Positions 31,738-40,745 of a DNA stretch of 64,000 bases are shown here, piece by piece. The translations under genes were made by a program, and so were the position numbers. Numbering within the stretch: position 1 is the first letter of the stretch; each line of letters opens with the position of its first letter. Where the stretch lies: the NCBI RefSeq assembly GCF_037102585.1, contig NW_027043838.1:992001-1056000 (forward strand), written 5' to 3'. The notes under the pieces were generated by a model. It did no database searches and was not told where the DNA came from. It worked only from the letters and a program-made list of their open reading frames with translations. Source of the DNA: Saccharomycopsis crataegensis. Lineage: Eukaryota; Ascomycota; Saccharomycetes; Ascoideales; Saccharomycopsidaceae.

Positions 31738-32121
31738 CTAGACCCTAAATAATGTGCTATCTCTCCCAATTTCGCTCTGTATGCTTGGAATTTTTGTCCA
31801 AGCATTCTTAAGCCAGTCATAAAGTGCTCTATGGCATTCCTCTTGTCCACGAACCACCGAAAGAGATGTCACAAGTCCCGATGTGCCTGCTACACCATCA
31901 CCTTCCTCATAAACAGAGATTTGGGAGTGCGATATCGTCGTCCTGCACGTGTTGTAAATGATGATATCTTTCCTAAAATATGTAGGTGCTTTTATTAGCC
32001 TAATTGGGTAATATCTTTGAATAACAGGGGGGTCTATTTCTGAAGAAAAGATCCCCCTTTTGCCCCCTGGGCTGCGCTTAGAGTCAGAAGGAGCATCAGA
32101 AATTTGGTGCAGCAGAGACAT
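31738..32121 (-). CDS. Small hypothetical protein divergent from PSO2
   Basis: A 127-codon ORF starting MSLLHQISDAPSD, with start and stop in a plausible gap between RPP0 and PSO2. Its start lies only 63 bp from the PSO2 start. The composition is protein-like (balanced, with Cys, Trp, Tyr and no long homopolymers). The opposite strand has no comparable ORF. I recognise no domain, membrane segment or signal. It could be a conserved small nuclear or mitochondrial protein, or a chance ORF. Confidence 0.45.
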   Translation of the reverse strand: MSLLHQISDAPSDSKRSPGGKRGIFSSEIDPPVIQRYYPIRLIKAPTYFRKDIIIYNTCRTTISHSQISVYEEGDGVAGTSGLVTSLSVVRGQEECHRALYDWLKNAWTKIPSIQSEIGRDSTLFRV

Positions 32122-32184
32122 ATATATACAACTGACTCTTACACTAACTAGAAATCAACAACATATAAACGCTATACACAGTAT

Positions 32185-33927
32185 ATGAATGTCGGTGAAC
32201 CAGAAGTCATCGATCTTTTATCATCAGACGAGGAATGTTCCGTCTCTAAGGAGAAGTCGGATACGGCGCCCATAATCATTGAAAAGAACCCCCGAAATGC
32301 TAAGGTTGTCAAAGTCGAAAGAGATGAGCTAGAAAAACCGAAAAAGAAGAAAAGAGAGCGGAAGCCAATACCAATACTCAAAATACTAACTTTCGAGAAC
32401 GTCAAGGGACACAAGTTTTCTGTGTCTGTGGATGCTTTCAATTACAAAAAACATGATTCTATTGATCACTATTTCTTATCACATTTTCATGCAGATCATT
32501 ACTATGGAATCACCAAAGGATGGAATAATGGAGAAATATACTGCTCGGAGATCACGGCCAACCTTTTGGCTTTAAAATACAAGATCAATCCAAGCATTAT
32601 TCATCCATTGAAGTTGAATGTGACTTATGAGCTAGTTGACAATTTATTCATTACATTGATAGACGCAAATCATTGTCCTGGTGCTGCTATCATATTGTTT
32701 GAATATATCACAAATATGAAGAAAAAATCGAATATTAAAGAGGAAGATAACCTTTATGAGAATAATTATCATGATATGCAAGAAGATGAAATCTGGGAGC
32801 TTTTGGAGAGAGAAAAGTTTGGTATTGAAGAAAACAATATTCTCAATGAATCTTCTAATCTAAATAATCGTCGATTTATCAGAGCATGTGAGAACTGTGG
32901 TATCAAAGTTTTCAGGATTTTGCACACGGGAGATTTTAGGGTTTGTAAAACAATAATTTGCAATTCTTTGATTGCCAACCATAAAATTGATAAATTGTAT
33001 TTGGACACCACTTATTTTGATCCTCGTTACACGTTCCCGGATCAAGATTTGGTAGTTAAACAATTTGCAGAATTTGTTGTGGAGTTAGTATATGGGGTCT
33101 TCTTCCAGAATTTGGCGGAATCTAACGGAAAAGGAGACTCCACATTACTATATTTTCAAAAGAGAATCACTGATTTCTTTACAGAAAAGCCAAAAGAACC
33201 TCCAAAAACAAAGCGCAAAACTAAATCTAAAGCTGGGTCGTATGAAAATGAATTTCTTGGGCCATCCACAGGGTTCAACAAATTTAAATACAATTATCTT
33301 ATTTGTATCGGGACTTACACTATAGGCAAAGAAAAAATCGCCATTGAGTTAGCTAAAAAGTTGAATTTGAAAATTTATGCGAACGGAGCCAAAAGAGAAA
33401 TTTTCAATACTTTCACCGATTCAGATCATAGCTCTTTCAGGGATTTGATTATTGATGATCCTTTTGCTACTAATATTCATTTGGTTCCCATGCGATCCAT
33501 ATCTTCACCAGCTTTATTGGAAGCTTATTACAAGCCCTTAAGATTGACTTACAAGAATATTATAGGAATAAGGCCAACTGGTTGGACACTAAGATCGAAA
33601 CCCTCATTCACCGCCCATGAATTGAGGACCTTGACGAATGAGGAAATTTTAGCTGCCACTGTTAATAATGATAAAGTGCATTCTTTCGGAATTGATGATT
33701 TTTATGCACAATTCAACGCTAGCAAAGTTTTGCAAATTTACAACATCCCGTACAGTGAGCATTCAAGTTTTCGAGAGTTATGCATGTTCATAATTTTGTT
33801 GAATGTCCAGCAAGTGATACCTACCGTGAATCTTCATAATCTTGAAAGTATTAGAAGGATGGAACAATGGGTATCTATTTGTAAAAAAATGAAGGAAGAA
33901 AAGCACTACAGCATTGAAGATTTTTGA
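32185..33927 (+). CDS. PSO2: DNA interstrand cross-link repair nuclease Pso2/Snm1
   Basis: The 580-residue protein has a metallo-beta-lactamase/beta-CASP fold. Motif HxHxDH is seen as SHFHADHYYG at about residue 98. DANHCPGAA follows at about 160, HTGDFR at about 246, YLDTTYF after that, and the DRMBL domain ends with PYSEHSSFRELC at about 520-535. Pso2 is a 5'-exonuclease that trims unhooked interstrand cross-links. The N-terminal zinc finger present in S. cerevisiae Pso2 (661 residues) is not seen. Instead the protein opens with an acidic-serine motif VIDLLSSDEE near residue 8. No CTG codon is present. Confidence 0.93.
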   Translation: MNVGEPEVIDLLSSDEECSVSKEKSDTAPIIIEKNPRNAKVVKVERDELEKPKKKKRERKPIPILKILTFENVKGHKFSVSVDAFNYKKHDSIDHYFLSHFHADHYYGITKGWNNGEIYCSEITANLLALKYKINPSIIHPLKLNVTYELVDNLFITLIDANHCPGAAIILFEYITNMKKKSNIKEEDNLYENNYHDMQEDEIWELLEREKFGIEENNILNESSNLNNRRFIRACENCGIKVFRILHTGDFRVCKTIICNSLIANHKIDKLYLDTTYFDPRYTFPDQDLVVKQFAEFVVELVYGVFFQNLAESNGKGDSTLLYFQKRITDFFTEKPKEPPKTKRKTKSKAGSYENEFLGPSTGFNKFKYNYLICIGTYTIGKEKIAIELAKKLNLKIYANGAKREIFNTFTDSDHSSFRDLIIDDPFATNIHLVPMRSISSPALLEAYYKPLRLTYKNIIGIRPTGWTLRSKPSFTAHELRTLTNEEILAATVNNDKVHSFGIDDFYAQFNASKVLQIYNIPYSEHSSFRELCMFIILLNVQQVIPTVNLHNLESIRRMEQWVSICKKMKEEKHYSIEDF

Positions 33928-34012
33928 TTTTGGTTTTGGTTTTGGTTATTAACAGTAACGTTAAAAATTTCTATAATATAATATACAGACAGTCCCCCAG
34001 GGCTTGTCAGAT

Positions 34013-35551
34013 TCATTCAGTTTGTTCCAATAAATCATCTAAAGTCTTATCATCATCATACCTCCAACATACTTTCTTAAAACCAAATTTGTTTTCATAA
34101 GTTCTTCTGGTTACTTTGAATTGAAGTTTGGGTTTATTTGATATTCTTTGATGTTTCTCCATTGAAAACAATTTATTGGATATTTTCTTCTTTTTAGATA
34201 CGGCTTCTTCCTTAGTATCATATCCAAAGAATTTGATCATTTGCTGCTCCTCATTGAAATAGACATTCAAGTATTCGGAAGCAGGAAGATTTGTATCGCA
34301 CATCACCAATCTAAAACCTAAAAAAATATTCTGTTTCCCATTATAACTAATCATGATGTTTTTTTCCTGTGAATCATATCCATGCTTTTGTAAACAATCT
34401 TGATATAGAGAGTTGGCCGTAATATCATCACCAGTATCAACACTCAATAAGTACGCAGAGATTCTGACCTGCGTCAGATTATCTCCGTCAGTAGATCGTA
34501 GTAAAAAGCTCACGGAACGAGCACTGCTTTGATTAGTGTTTCTAGTTGAAAGCTTCCCTTGACGATCATACAAAGCTTGGGAACTTTGGAACATGTCATC
34601 TTCACCCTCATCATCTTCGTAATTTTCGGGTTGCGGTTGTTGCTTCATCATTTCATGATATCTGCTGTAATCACTTTCCTGTTTGACTTGATGACTTGGC
34701 AGAAAAAAATTTGCCTGTGTTTTCGAAAAAAGATTATCTTTCATATTATTATGATTCAACTTTTGGTCCCTCAAATCATTAGTGCCCATGTCATCAACAC
34801 TTGAGAAAGCGGTATCTTCTCGATGAACCCAAGAATCAGAGCGATCTTCTTCTAGGGACAAATTTGCTTCATGCGTTCCCATAGACCTCGTTCTCCTCTT
34901 AGCTTCTTGTATATTTCCTAGTTGTTTTGGTAATTTTCTCTTTGCTGTCGTACTGTTCCCGCGCAACCAAGAAGCAAAATATTCACGGAAGACGTTTTGT
35001 TTATCCATTACCCATTTTTCCCCGCAGTGATTGAGTATCCGGTTGAATAATGGTTTAGTTTGCTGAAGGTATAGGGGAACAGTATCAGGTGTTATAAACT
35101 TGATATTGTTTACAATACCTTCAAACCCATACTTCCCGAAACAATACTTGAAATTAAATAGCAAAAATATCATTTGATTTTTGAAAATCCCATTCTCCGT
35201 TTCGATGCCTCCATCATTGTGAAACCAATCCCTCTCCAAAACCAGATAATGAAAATGTTTCCCGCTGTTTCGCTTGTAATCATTTACAAAGGCATCGAAG
35301 AGATGACGAGCCCCTGGCAAAATCGTCAATGCAAATGTCTGTCCAGGATAGAACTCATATGAGCCTAAAGCAAATGACGTTCTGGAGATATTTCGTAGAA
35401 TATTTGGATTTTCATGGGCAGTGAGATCAGTTACCGTGAAAACGTTTTTCTGATAGAGTTCATCTGTATTTAGAAGAATGAACGGCAAAGTGTAGTTGTT
35501 TCCGAGTTTTCCCTTTCCATTTAAGTCACTGAGGCATGTTATGTTATTCAT
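34013..35551 (-). CDS. Unrecognised 512-residue protein with a G1/S-type promoter
   Basis: I do not recognise the family with confidence. Two apparently folded regions are present: residues 1-205 (ending near the basic KRKLPKQLG) and about 335-512, starting VSFLLRSTDGD and containing the beta-rich TQVRISAYLLSVD. An acidic, Ser/Gln-rich, disordered-looking linker separates them. The two-domain, beta-rich layout would fit a pair of OB folds, as in the compact Cdc13 telomere proteins of Candida species. This is a guess from shape only. A tandem CGCGTTT element lies 110 bp upstream of the start and suggests S-phase expression. The gene is convergent with PSO2 (85 bp apart). Confidence 0.6.
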   Translation of the reverse strand: MNNITCLSDLNGKGKLGNNYTLPFILLNTDELYQKNVFTVTDLTAHENPNILRNISRTSFALGSYEFYPGQTFALTILPGARHLFDAFVNDYKRNSGKHFHYLVLERDWFHNDGGIETENGIFKNQMIFLLFNFKYCFGKYGFEGIVNNIKFITPDTVPLYLQQTKPLFNRILNHCGEKWVMDKQNVFREYFASWLRGNSTTAKRKLPKQLGNIQEAKRRTRSMGTHEANLSLEEDRSDSWVHREDTAFSSVDDMGTNDLRDQKLNHNNMKDNLFSKTQANFFLPSHQVKQESDYSRYHEMMKQQPQPENYEDDEGEDDMFQSSQALYDRQGKLSTRNTNQSSARSVSFLLRSTDGDNLTQVRISAYLLSVDTGDDITANSLYQDCLQKHGYDSQEKNIMISYNGKQNIFLGFRLVMCDTNLPASEYLNVYFNEEQQMIKFFGYDTKEEAVSKKKKISNKLFSMEKHQRISNKPKLQFKVTRRTYENKFGFKKVCWRYDDDKTLDDLLEQTE

Positions 35552-36023
35552 TTGGTATTAGTTTTGGTATTATTATGACGAGTAAGTGGCATATTTTTGA
35601 TTTCTTTTTCAGGTAAATAAAAAACTTTTTTTTTTAAAAAAAAAAAAAAAGCATTTTTGGCGCGTTTCGCGTTTGTGTAATCAAAATATCTTTATAAGCC
35701 GAACAGTAATAAACAGATCAACGAATAATAATATATTTTTCAGAAGTTATCTCGTCAAATATTCCTTGTCCATTTTTTCTTTTTTTCTTTTGCTAGGAGG
35801 TAGAAGTTCTCAGCTGGTAATGATTTTACAGACATGTAAGCCTTTTAAGTCGAGAAATGAAAAGACCTCAAAGCATACAAATACCATCAGAACAGAATGC
35901 TATCCATTAAATACATAGGATTCAATTCAAGTCAGAAAAAAATATTAGAATACCAGCAAGAAAACAAAAGAAATACAAAGAAATATACAATCCCCAAAAA
36001 TAAAAAATAAAAATAATCCTGAA
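35552..36023. promoter_or_regulatory. Upstream region of the 512-aa gene with tandem MCB/SCB-like element
   Basis: The sequence CGCGTTTCGCGTTT lies at 35661-35674. On the gene's strand it reads AAACGCGAAACGCG, with two ACGCG cores (MBF) and one CGCGAAA (SBF). It is preceded by a T10A15 tract at 35626-35650. The remainder, to 36023, is AT-rich 3' flank of the next leftward gene. Confidence 0.65.
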
Positions 36024-37298
36024 TTAGAGTCTATTACTGTTTAGCAACAAGTCAATATTTTCATCCAATAACTCGTCAGTGTAAAACTCGGATCTTCTGG
36101 CGTTTTCTTCAGTGTAACCTTCATCGCCGAGCAAAATTTTCAAGGATTTGGCGTGAGATTCTTGCCATTTCTCCAAGAAATTGAGAGGATCCTCAGCAAA
36201 CTTCTTAAAGAATTCATATTTCGTTCTAGAAGAGTTCAACGCCTGAATATCTAAAGCAATTTTAGTGTCAAGTTCTTTAATGAGAGGATCATTCTTGGTG
36301 ATCATTTCCTTTTCCATGGCAGTATACTGTTTAGCATTCACCTCATCAAGAACTGGGTTCCTGATTTCCACGTTAACATCGAGAACTACTTCGCCCAAGG
36401 TTGACGATTTATCAGTAGCAACTTCATAATCAAGAACAATAGGTTCCACTGGTTTCAAAAAGTTTCTGATAACATGAATCAAATCTGAAAAAGCTATTTG
36501 TTTAACTTTGAAAAGCTCTTCTAAATCTTGATCGCAATTCACTAATCTTTTATCCGTCTTATCATGTAATTTATTTATTTGAATGTACTGCCACAAGGAG
36601 AAAATAACGTCTGTTTCGCTCATTTCATAACTGCCCAATAATTCTGCTAACTTCAGATCTAATTTAAATTTTGTTGGATATTCTTTTGGTTGAATGGTAA
36701 TTTTACATTTCACTTTATCGCTCCCTTTTCTTTTCACATCCATACCATCAAATGATATTCTGTTACCTTGATGTTGTGGGGTCTCGTGCCATTCAATCAC
36801 CGATTGGTTGAGAGTGCTAGGAGTAATTGATTCAAACTTGGAATTAGTATCCAAATCAATGGCTAGCCCTGTCAAATAATTACTGAATTTGAGTCTGCTT
36901 GGTGAGTCCACCGGATCTTTATCATTCAATAATCTGCCTTCCACACGTAACGTCCAAGTGGCTGGGTCGTTCTCATTCACTTCTTTCCCTTGAGATTTCA
37001 ACAATTCTTTTTGCCATAATTGGTTCTCGCAAGTGTTGTAAATGAATATTCTCAAGATCCCGGACTCCTTGATCCCTGTCTGTGCCGATTCCTGTAAGTC
37101 AGCCCATTTCCTAGTAGTAAATATGTCTAATCTTCTCTCGGCATCCTGCAACTTTCTTAGTTGTCCCACTTCAGGAAACAATTCATCAAGGCTGTGAGAA
37201 ATAGAGAAATCCGTTGGCTTTAAACTGAGCACTGGAGGGGCCATGGTTTGAGGCGACTGCACCGCTCCTGGGTTGGTCTGTATTGGATGTTTGATCAT
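36024..37298 (-). CDS. SWIB-domain subunit of SWI/SNF or RSC (Snf12/Rsc6)
   Basis: The 424-residue protein contains a SWIB/MDM2-like domain at about residues 205-290 (KFKLDLKLAELLGSYEMSE, DVIFSLWQYIQINKLHDK, LIHVIRNFLKP). The N-terminal half includes FTTRKWADLQESA and LRIFIYNTCENQLWQ, typical of the BAF60/SMARCD family. Fungal members are Snf12 (SWI/SNF) and Rsc6 (RSC). The length is nearer Rsc6 (483) than Snf12 (566), but I cannot choose, so no symbol is given. These subunits bridge remodelling complexes to other proteins. It shares a bidirectional promoter with HAT2. Confidence 0.85.
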   Translation of the reverse strand: MIKHPIQTNPGAVQSPQTMAPPVLSLKPTDFSISHSLDELFPEVGQLRKLQDAERRLDIFTTRKWADLQESAQTGIKESGILRIFIYNTCENQLWQKELLKSQGKEVNENDPATWTLRVEGRLLNDKDPVDSPSRLKFSNYLTGLAIDLDTNSKFESITPSTLNQSVIEWHETPQHQGNRISFDGMDVKRKGSDKVKCKITIQPKEYPTKFKLDLKLAELLGSYEMSETDVIFSLWQYIQINKLHDKTDKRLVNCDQDLEELFKVKQIAFSDLIHVIRNFLKPVEPIVLDYEVATDKSSTLGEVVLDVNVEIRNPVLDEVNAKQYTAMEKEMITKNDPLIKELDTKIALDIQALNSSRTKYEFFKKFAEDPLNFLEKWQESHAKSLKILLGDEGYTEENARRSEFYTDELLDENIDLLLNSNRL

Positions 37299-37448
37299 TA
37301 TTATTATTGTTATTATTCTTATTCTTATTGTTATCTAGTAAGTGGGTCAGTCAACTAAATTTATTTCATCATAACAAACATTTTAGTGGAAAACCCAAAG
37401 AAAAAAAAATCCGCTCCTCACATCCCTACACCAAAAATAAATAACAAG

Positions 37449-37470
37449 ACGCGTCAGAAAAGTTCGCGAA
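37449..37470. promoter_or_regulatory. MCB (ACGCGT) and TTCGCGAA sites in the RSC6/SNF12-HAT2 divergent promoter
   Basis: A perfect MluI cell-cycle box ACGCGT lies at 37449-37454 and a palindromic TTCGCGAA at 37463-37470. Both fall in the 367-bp region between two divergent chromatin genes. MBF/SBF binding is inferred. Confidence 0.65.
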
Positions 37471-37520
37471 TTTTTTGTTTATTAAATGATGAGCCATTTA
37501 TCTAAAGTATTATTATTATT

Positions 37521-37522
<2 letters not shown>

Positions 37523-37582
<60 letters not shown>
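37523..37582 (+). repeat. (CT)30 dinucleotide microsatellite
   Basis: Thirty perfect CT units on the plus strand end 83 bp before the HAT2 ATG. A polypyrimidine tract of this kind probably sits in the HAT2 promoter or 5' UTR. Confidence 0.97.
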
Positions 37583-37586
<4 letters not shown>

Positions 37587-37665
37587 CTTTCATTTGGTCA
37601 AATATTGAAGAATTGAAGAATCAGCGATTTTATAGAAAGGAGTAAACAAGAAAAACCAAGAAATC

Positions 37666-38949
37666 ATGAGTGAAAATAGTGCAAACGGTGAAGAACAGAA
37701 TGAAGTTCTTAGTGTGGAGCAAGAGTACGAGCTTTGGAAAAAGAATTGCCACTTCATGTATGACTTTGTTTATGAATCACATATCAATTGGCCATCTTTA
37801 TCAATACAGTGGCTTCCAGATCTACAGCTAAGTAATGATGCTGTCAATGCCAATTTGATCCTCGGTACAAATACATCGGGAGCTGACACAGAAAATGTCA
37901 AGTTGATGTCCACCAATTTACCGTATTATCTAATGAATAATGAAGACACTGGTGATGCCACAGATAAATCAAATATCAAGACGGCTACCAAAATCAAGAT
38001 CAAGAAAAAGTTCAAGCATTTCAATACCGAAGTCAATAGAACTAGATATATGCCACAGAACCAAAACATAATTGCCTCAATTTCAGGGGAAGGCACTGCT
38101 TATGTGTTTTATAATGATGTAAATAAAAAGGGAAATAGATCACCAATATTGAGCTTGAAGCATCACAAAGATAATGGGTTCGGTTTAGATTGGAGCCCAT
38201 TTGTTGAAGGCCAGCTTCTAACTGCTGCAGATGATAAGGAAATTTGTCTCTGGGACATAAACTATAAAGCCGTTCAAACCAAATTCGATGAAAGTGAAAT
38301 CAAAATGGATAGTATCAAACCACTTCATGTTGTTAGCTCGCATAAAGACATTGTCAATGATGTGAAATGGCATAAATTTGATCAAAATTTGTTTGGATCG
38401 GTTTCAGATGATAAAAGTTTGATGATATTTGATACCAGAGACTTGTCCAAACCAGCGATGGTCAAGGAAAATATACATCTGGACTCTGTCAATTCATTGG
38501 CTTTCTCTACGTTTTCCAGAAATTTGCTAGCCACCGGGTCGTCCGATTCGAGCATTGGCTTATTCGACCTTAGAAACTTGAACTTAAGATTACACTCTAT
38601 GATGGGACACTCTGAATCGATTACCTCTCTTGAATGGTCTCCACATACCGATGGGTTCTTGGCCTCGGGATCAGAAGATCGAAGAGTGATCATTTGGGAT
38701 ATTTCCAAGATTGGAGAAGAGCAATCCCAAGACGATGCTGATGATGGTGCCCCAGAATTGTTTATGATGCATGCAGGTCATACAAGCATGGTTACTGACT
38801 TAAGCTGGCACCCTAATGAAAAGATGAAATGGTTGTTGTCTAGTGTTAGTGACAATAACGTGATTCAGCTTTGGAAACCAACAAAGAATCTTACTGATCC
38901 TGTCGATGGTTGGGACAATAACGATGTTGAATTAAAAGATCTTGAATGA
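37666..38949 (+). CDS. HAT2: Histone acetyltransferase subunit Hat2 (RbAp46/48-type WD40)
   Basis: The 427-residue WD40 protein starts with the family-specific N-terminal helix LSVEQEYELWKKNCHFMYDF and WPSLSIQWLP. WD repeats follow (for example GLDWSPFVEGQLLTAADD, LATGSSDSSIGLFDLRNL, FLASGSEDRRVIIWDIS). The acidic SQDDADDGAPELFMMHAGH segment is characteristic of this family. The N-terminus and the GTNTSG and RTRYMPQ elements fit Hat2 better than Msi1. Hat2 binds histone H4 and stimulates Hat1 acetylation of new H4 at K5 and K12. A CTG codon at 38479 aligns with a Thr or Ser position in relatives. The promoter has MCB-type sites. Confidence 0.9.
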   Translation: MSENSANGEEQNEVLSVEQEYELWKKNCHFMYDFVYESHINWPSLSIQWLPDLQLSNDAVNANLILGTNTSGADTENVKLMSTNLPYYLMNNEDTGDATDKSNIKTATKIKIKKKFKHFNTEVNRTRYMPQNQNIIASISGEGTAYVFYNDVNKKGNRSPILSLKHHKDNGFGLDWSPFVEGQLLTAADDKEICLWDINYKAVQTKFDESEIKMDSIKPLHVVSSHKDIVNDVKWHKFDQNLFGSVSDDKSLMIFDTRDLSKPAMVKENIHLDSVNSLAFSTFSRNLLATGSSDSSIGLFDLRNLNLRLHSMMGHSESITSLEWSPHTDGFLASGSEDRRVIIWDISKIGEEQSQDDADDGAPELFMMHAGHTSMVTDLSWHPNEKMKWLLSSVSDNNVIQLWKPTKNLTDPVDGWDNNDVELKDLE

Positions 38950-39274
38950 ACCTATATACGAAAAAAAAACGAATGGAATATTGTGGCCCAATGATATGTG
39001 TCTGTGTTCTGTAAAATATTGTGCTATATATATTCTTGAAAAAATTATTTCCTTATCTCTTATGTTCTTTTCCTTTAAAACAGGATTGGAGATTATGTGG
39101 TGTATGAGCGATGTGTGTCTAGGTAGGGTTAGTGCAGTGTTGTTTTTTTAAATGCCATTTTTTTTCCCTGACAGAGTGGCTCCAAAAATCGTAACTGATC
39201 TACTGATAATCAATTCCACATCTTCAAGCCAATATCGTAAACTAGATAGACTGACCATTTCATTTCCGGCCACA
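38950..39274. other. Intergenic region HAT2 to FAR8
   Basis: A-tract after the HAT2 stop, then T-rich DNA. An in-frame ATG at 39152 would lengthen FAR8 by 41 residues. Apart from that I see nothing. Confidence 0.5.
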
Positions 39275-40703
39275 ATGGATCCGACAGAATATACCTTACC
39301 GGGTATCATGAACTATTTGCAGTCTGAGTTCACTCAGATTGAGAAAATGAAGATTGCAAATAACTTGGAGCTATCTGAAATGAAATTCAAAATCGCCAAA
39401 TTGGAAGGGGTCAAGAACGGATTGAATATCACCAATAACAAGTTAGTCACTGATATTAGTAGTTTGAAAAACGACAACACAAAACTCTTGGGAGTGATAC
39501 ACCGGCTAAAGAAAGAGAACGAAGAACTCAAGCAGAAATTACACGATGCGGGAATCGACAACGACGATAAAATCGATGACACTAAAGTTACATCGACCGA
39601 AGCCAAAGAATCAAGTATCGATAACGATCTTCGGGAATTGATCAGTGGCTTGTCGTCTACCAAATCCCAATCCATTTTGATCAAGGACATTGAAGAGCTC
39701 AATTTGCAAACTGTCGATTCTCACAAGAATGATATTGTCAACACTCTTGATTTGACGCCCCTCATAACTTCCCGGAAATTTTTGCAGGATTGTATGAAGG
39801 AAATGTTTTATTTAATCAAAAATGGTAATGGAAATATTGTCAGCAACATTAATGAATTTAGTTTTGATAATAATTTTAACAATAGTGATCAAAAAAGTGC
39901 AGAGAATAACCAAGATTCCGGAAACTTTAATGTTTTTGACAAATACAATTACGTGACTGCCGAGCAACAAAATGACATCAAGTTGGCAAATGAAAGAAGG
40001 CTTGAAGAAGAAGAGAATAGACTATTTGAAGAACGACATCAACCGCAAGATCAACGATTTTCTTCGCCGCAACGGCAACCACAAAATCCAATTCAGCCCT
40101 CAATACCTGCAGCAGCTCAAGTGCAAGCTTCTGCCCCGCAGTTGCAATTGCAATCGGACAACAATGGTGGACTTCAACAACCAAATGAAATTGTTCCATT
40201 AAATCAACAGCAAAGTGGCTACCCTCGCTCCGAATTTTTGGATAAGCCTAGGGGCAACGATGAATTTTATTCATTGAATGAAAATGACAATAAGAGTTCT
40301 AGTAACGATGATGAAGATGTGGGAAATAACAATAGTGGCAGTAGCACAAGTGGAGCAAGCGATGCCTTGTCATCTAGCTCTGATCCCCGCACTCAATTCA
40401 CTTTATTATTAAGATCACCAGATTTATTGAAGTATCCCAAATTGAATCCTAATGAAGAACCAAAAATTAGAGAAGCCCCACAAATCAAACCAAAACACAA
40501 ACTTGAAGGAAATAAAAGCTCTTCCGATGGATACTATGATATTGAAGAGGCCAGTGACGTAGAAACTATTGTTGATGGTGAGGACGATGCTAACCGTCAT
40601 GAAAATGATGATAATGAAAACGATAATGAGAATTATGACAATGATGATATTGTGGATGATGATGATGATGATGATGATACTAATGAAAAAAAAGAAGGTG
40701 ATA

Positions 40704-40745
<42 letters not shown>

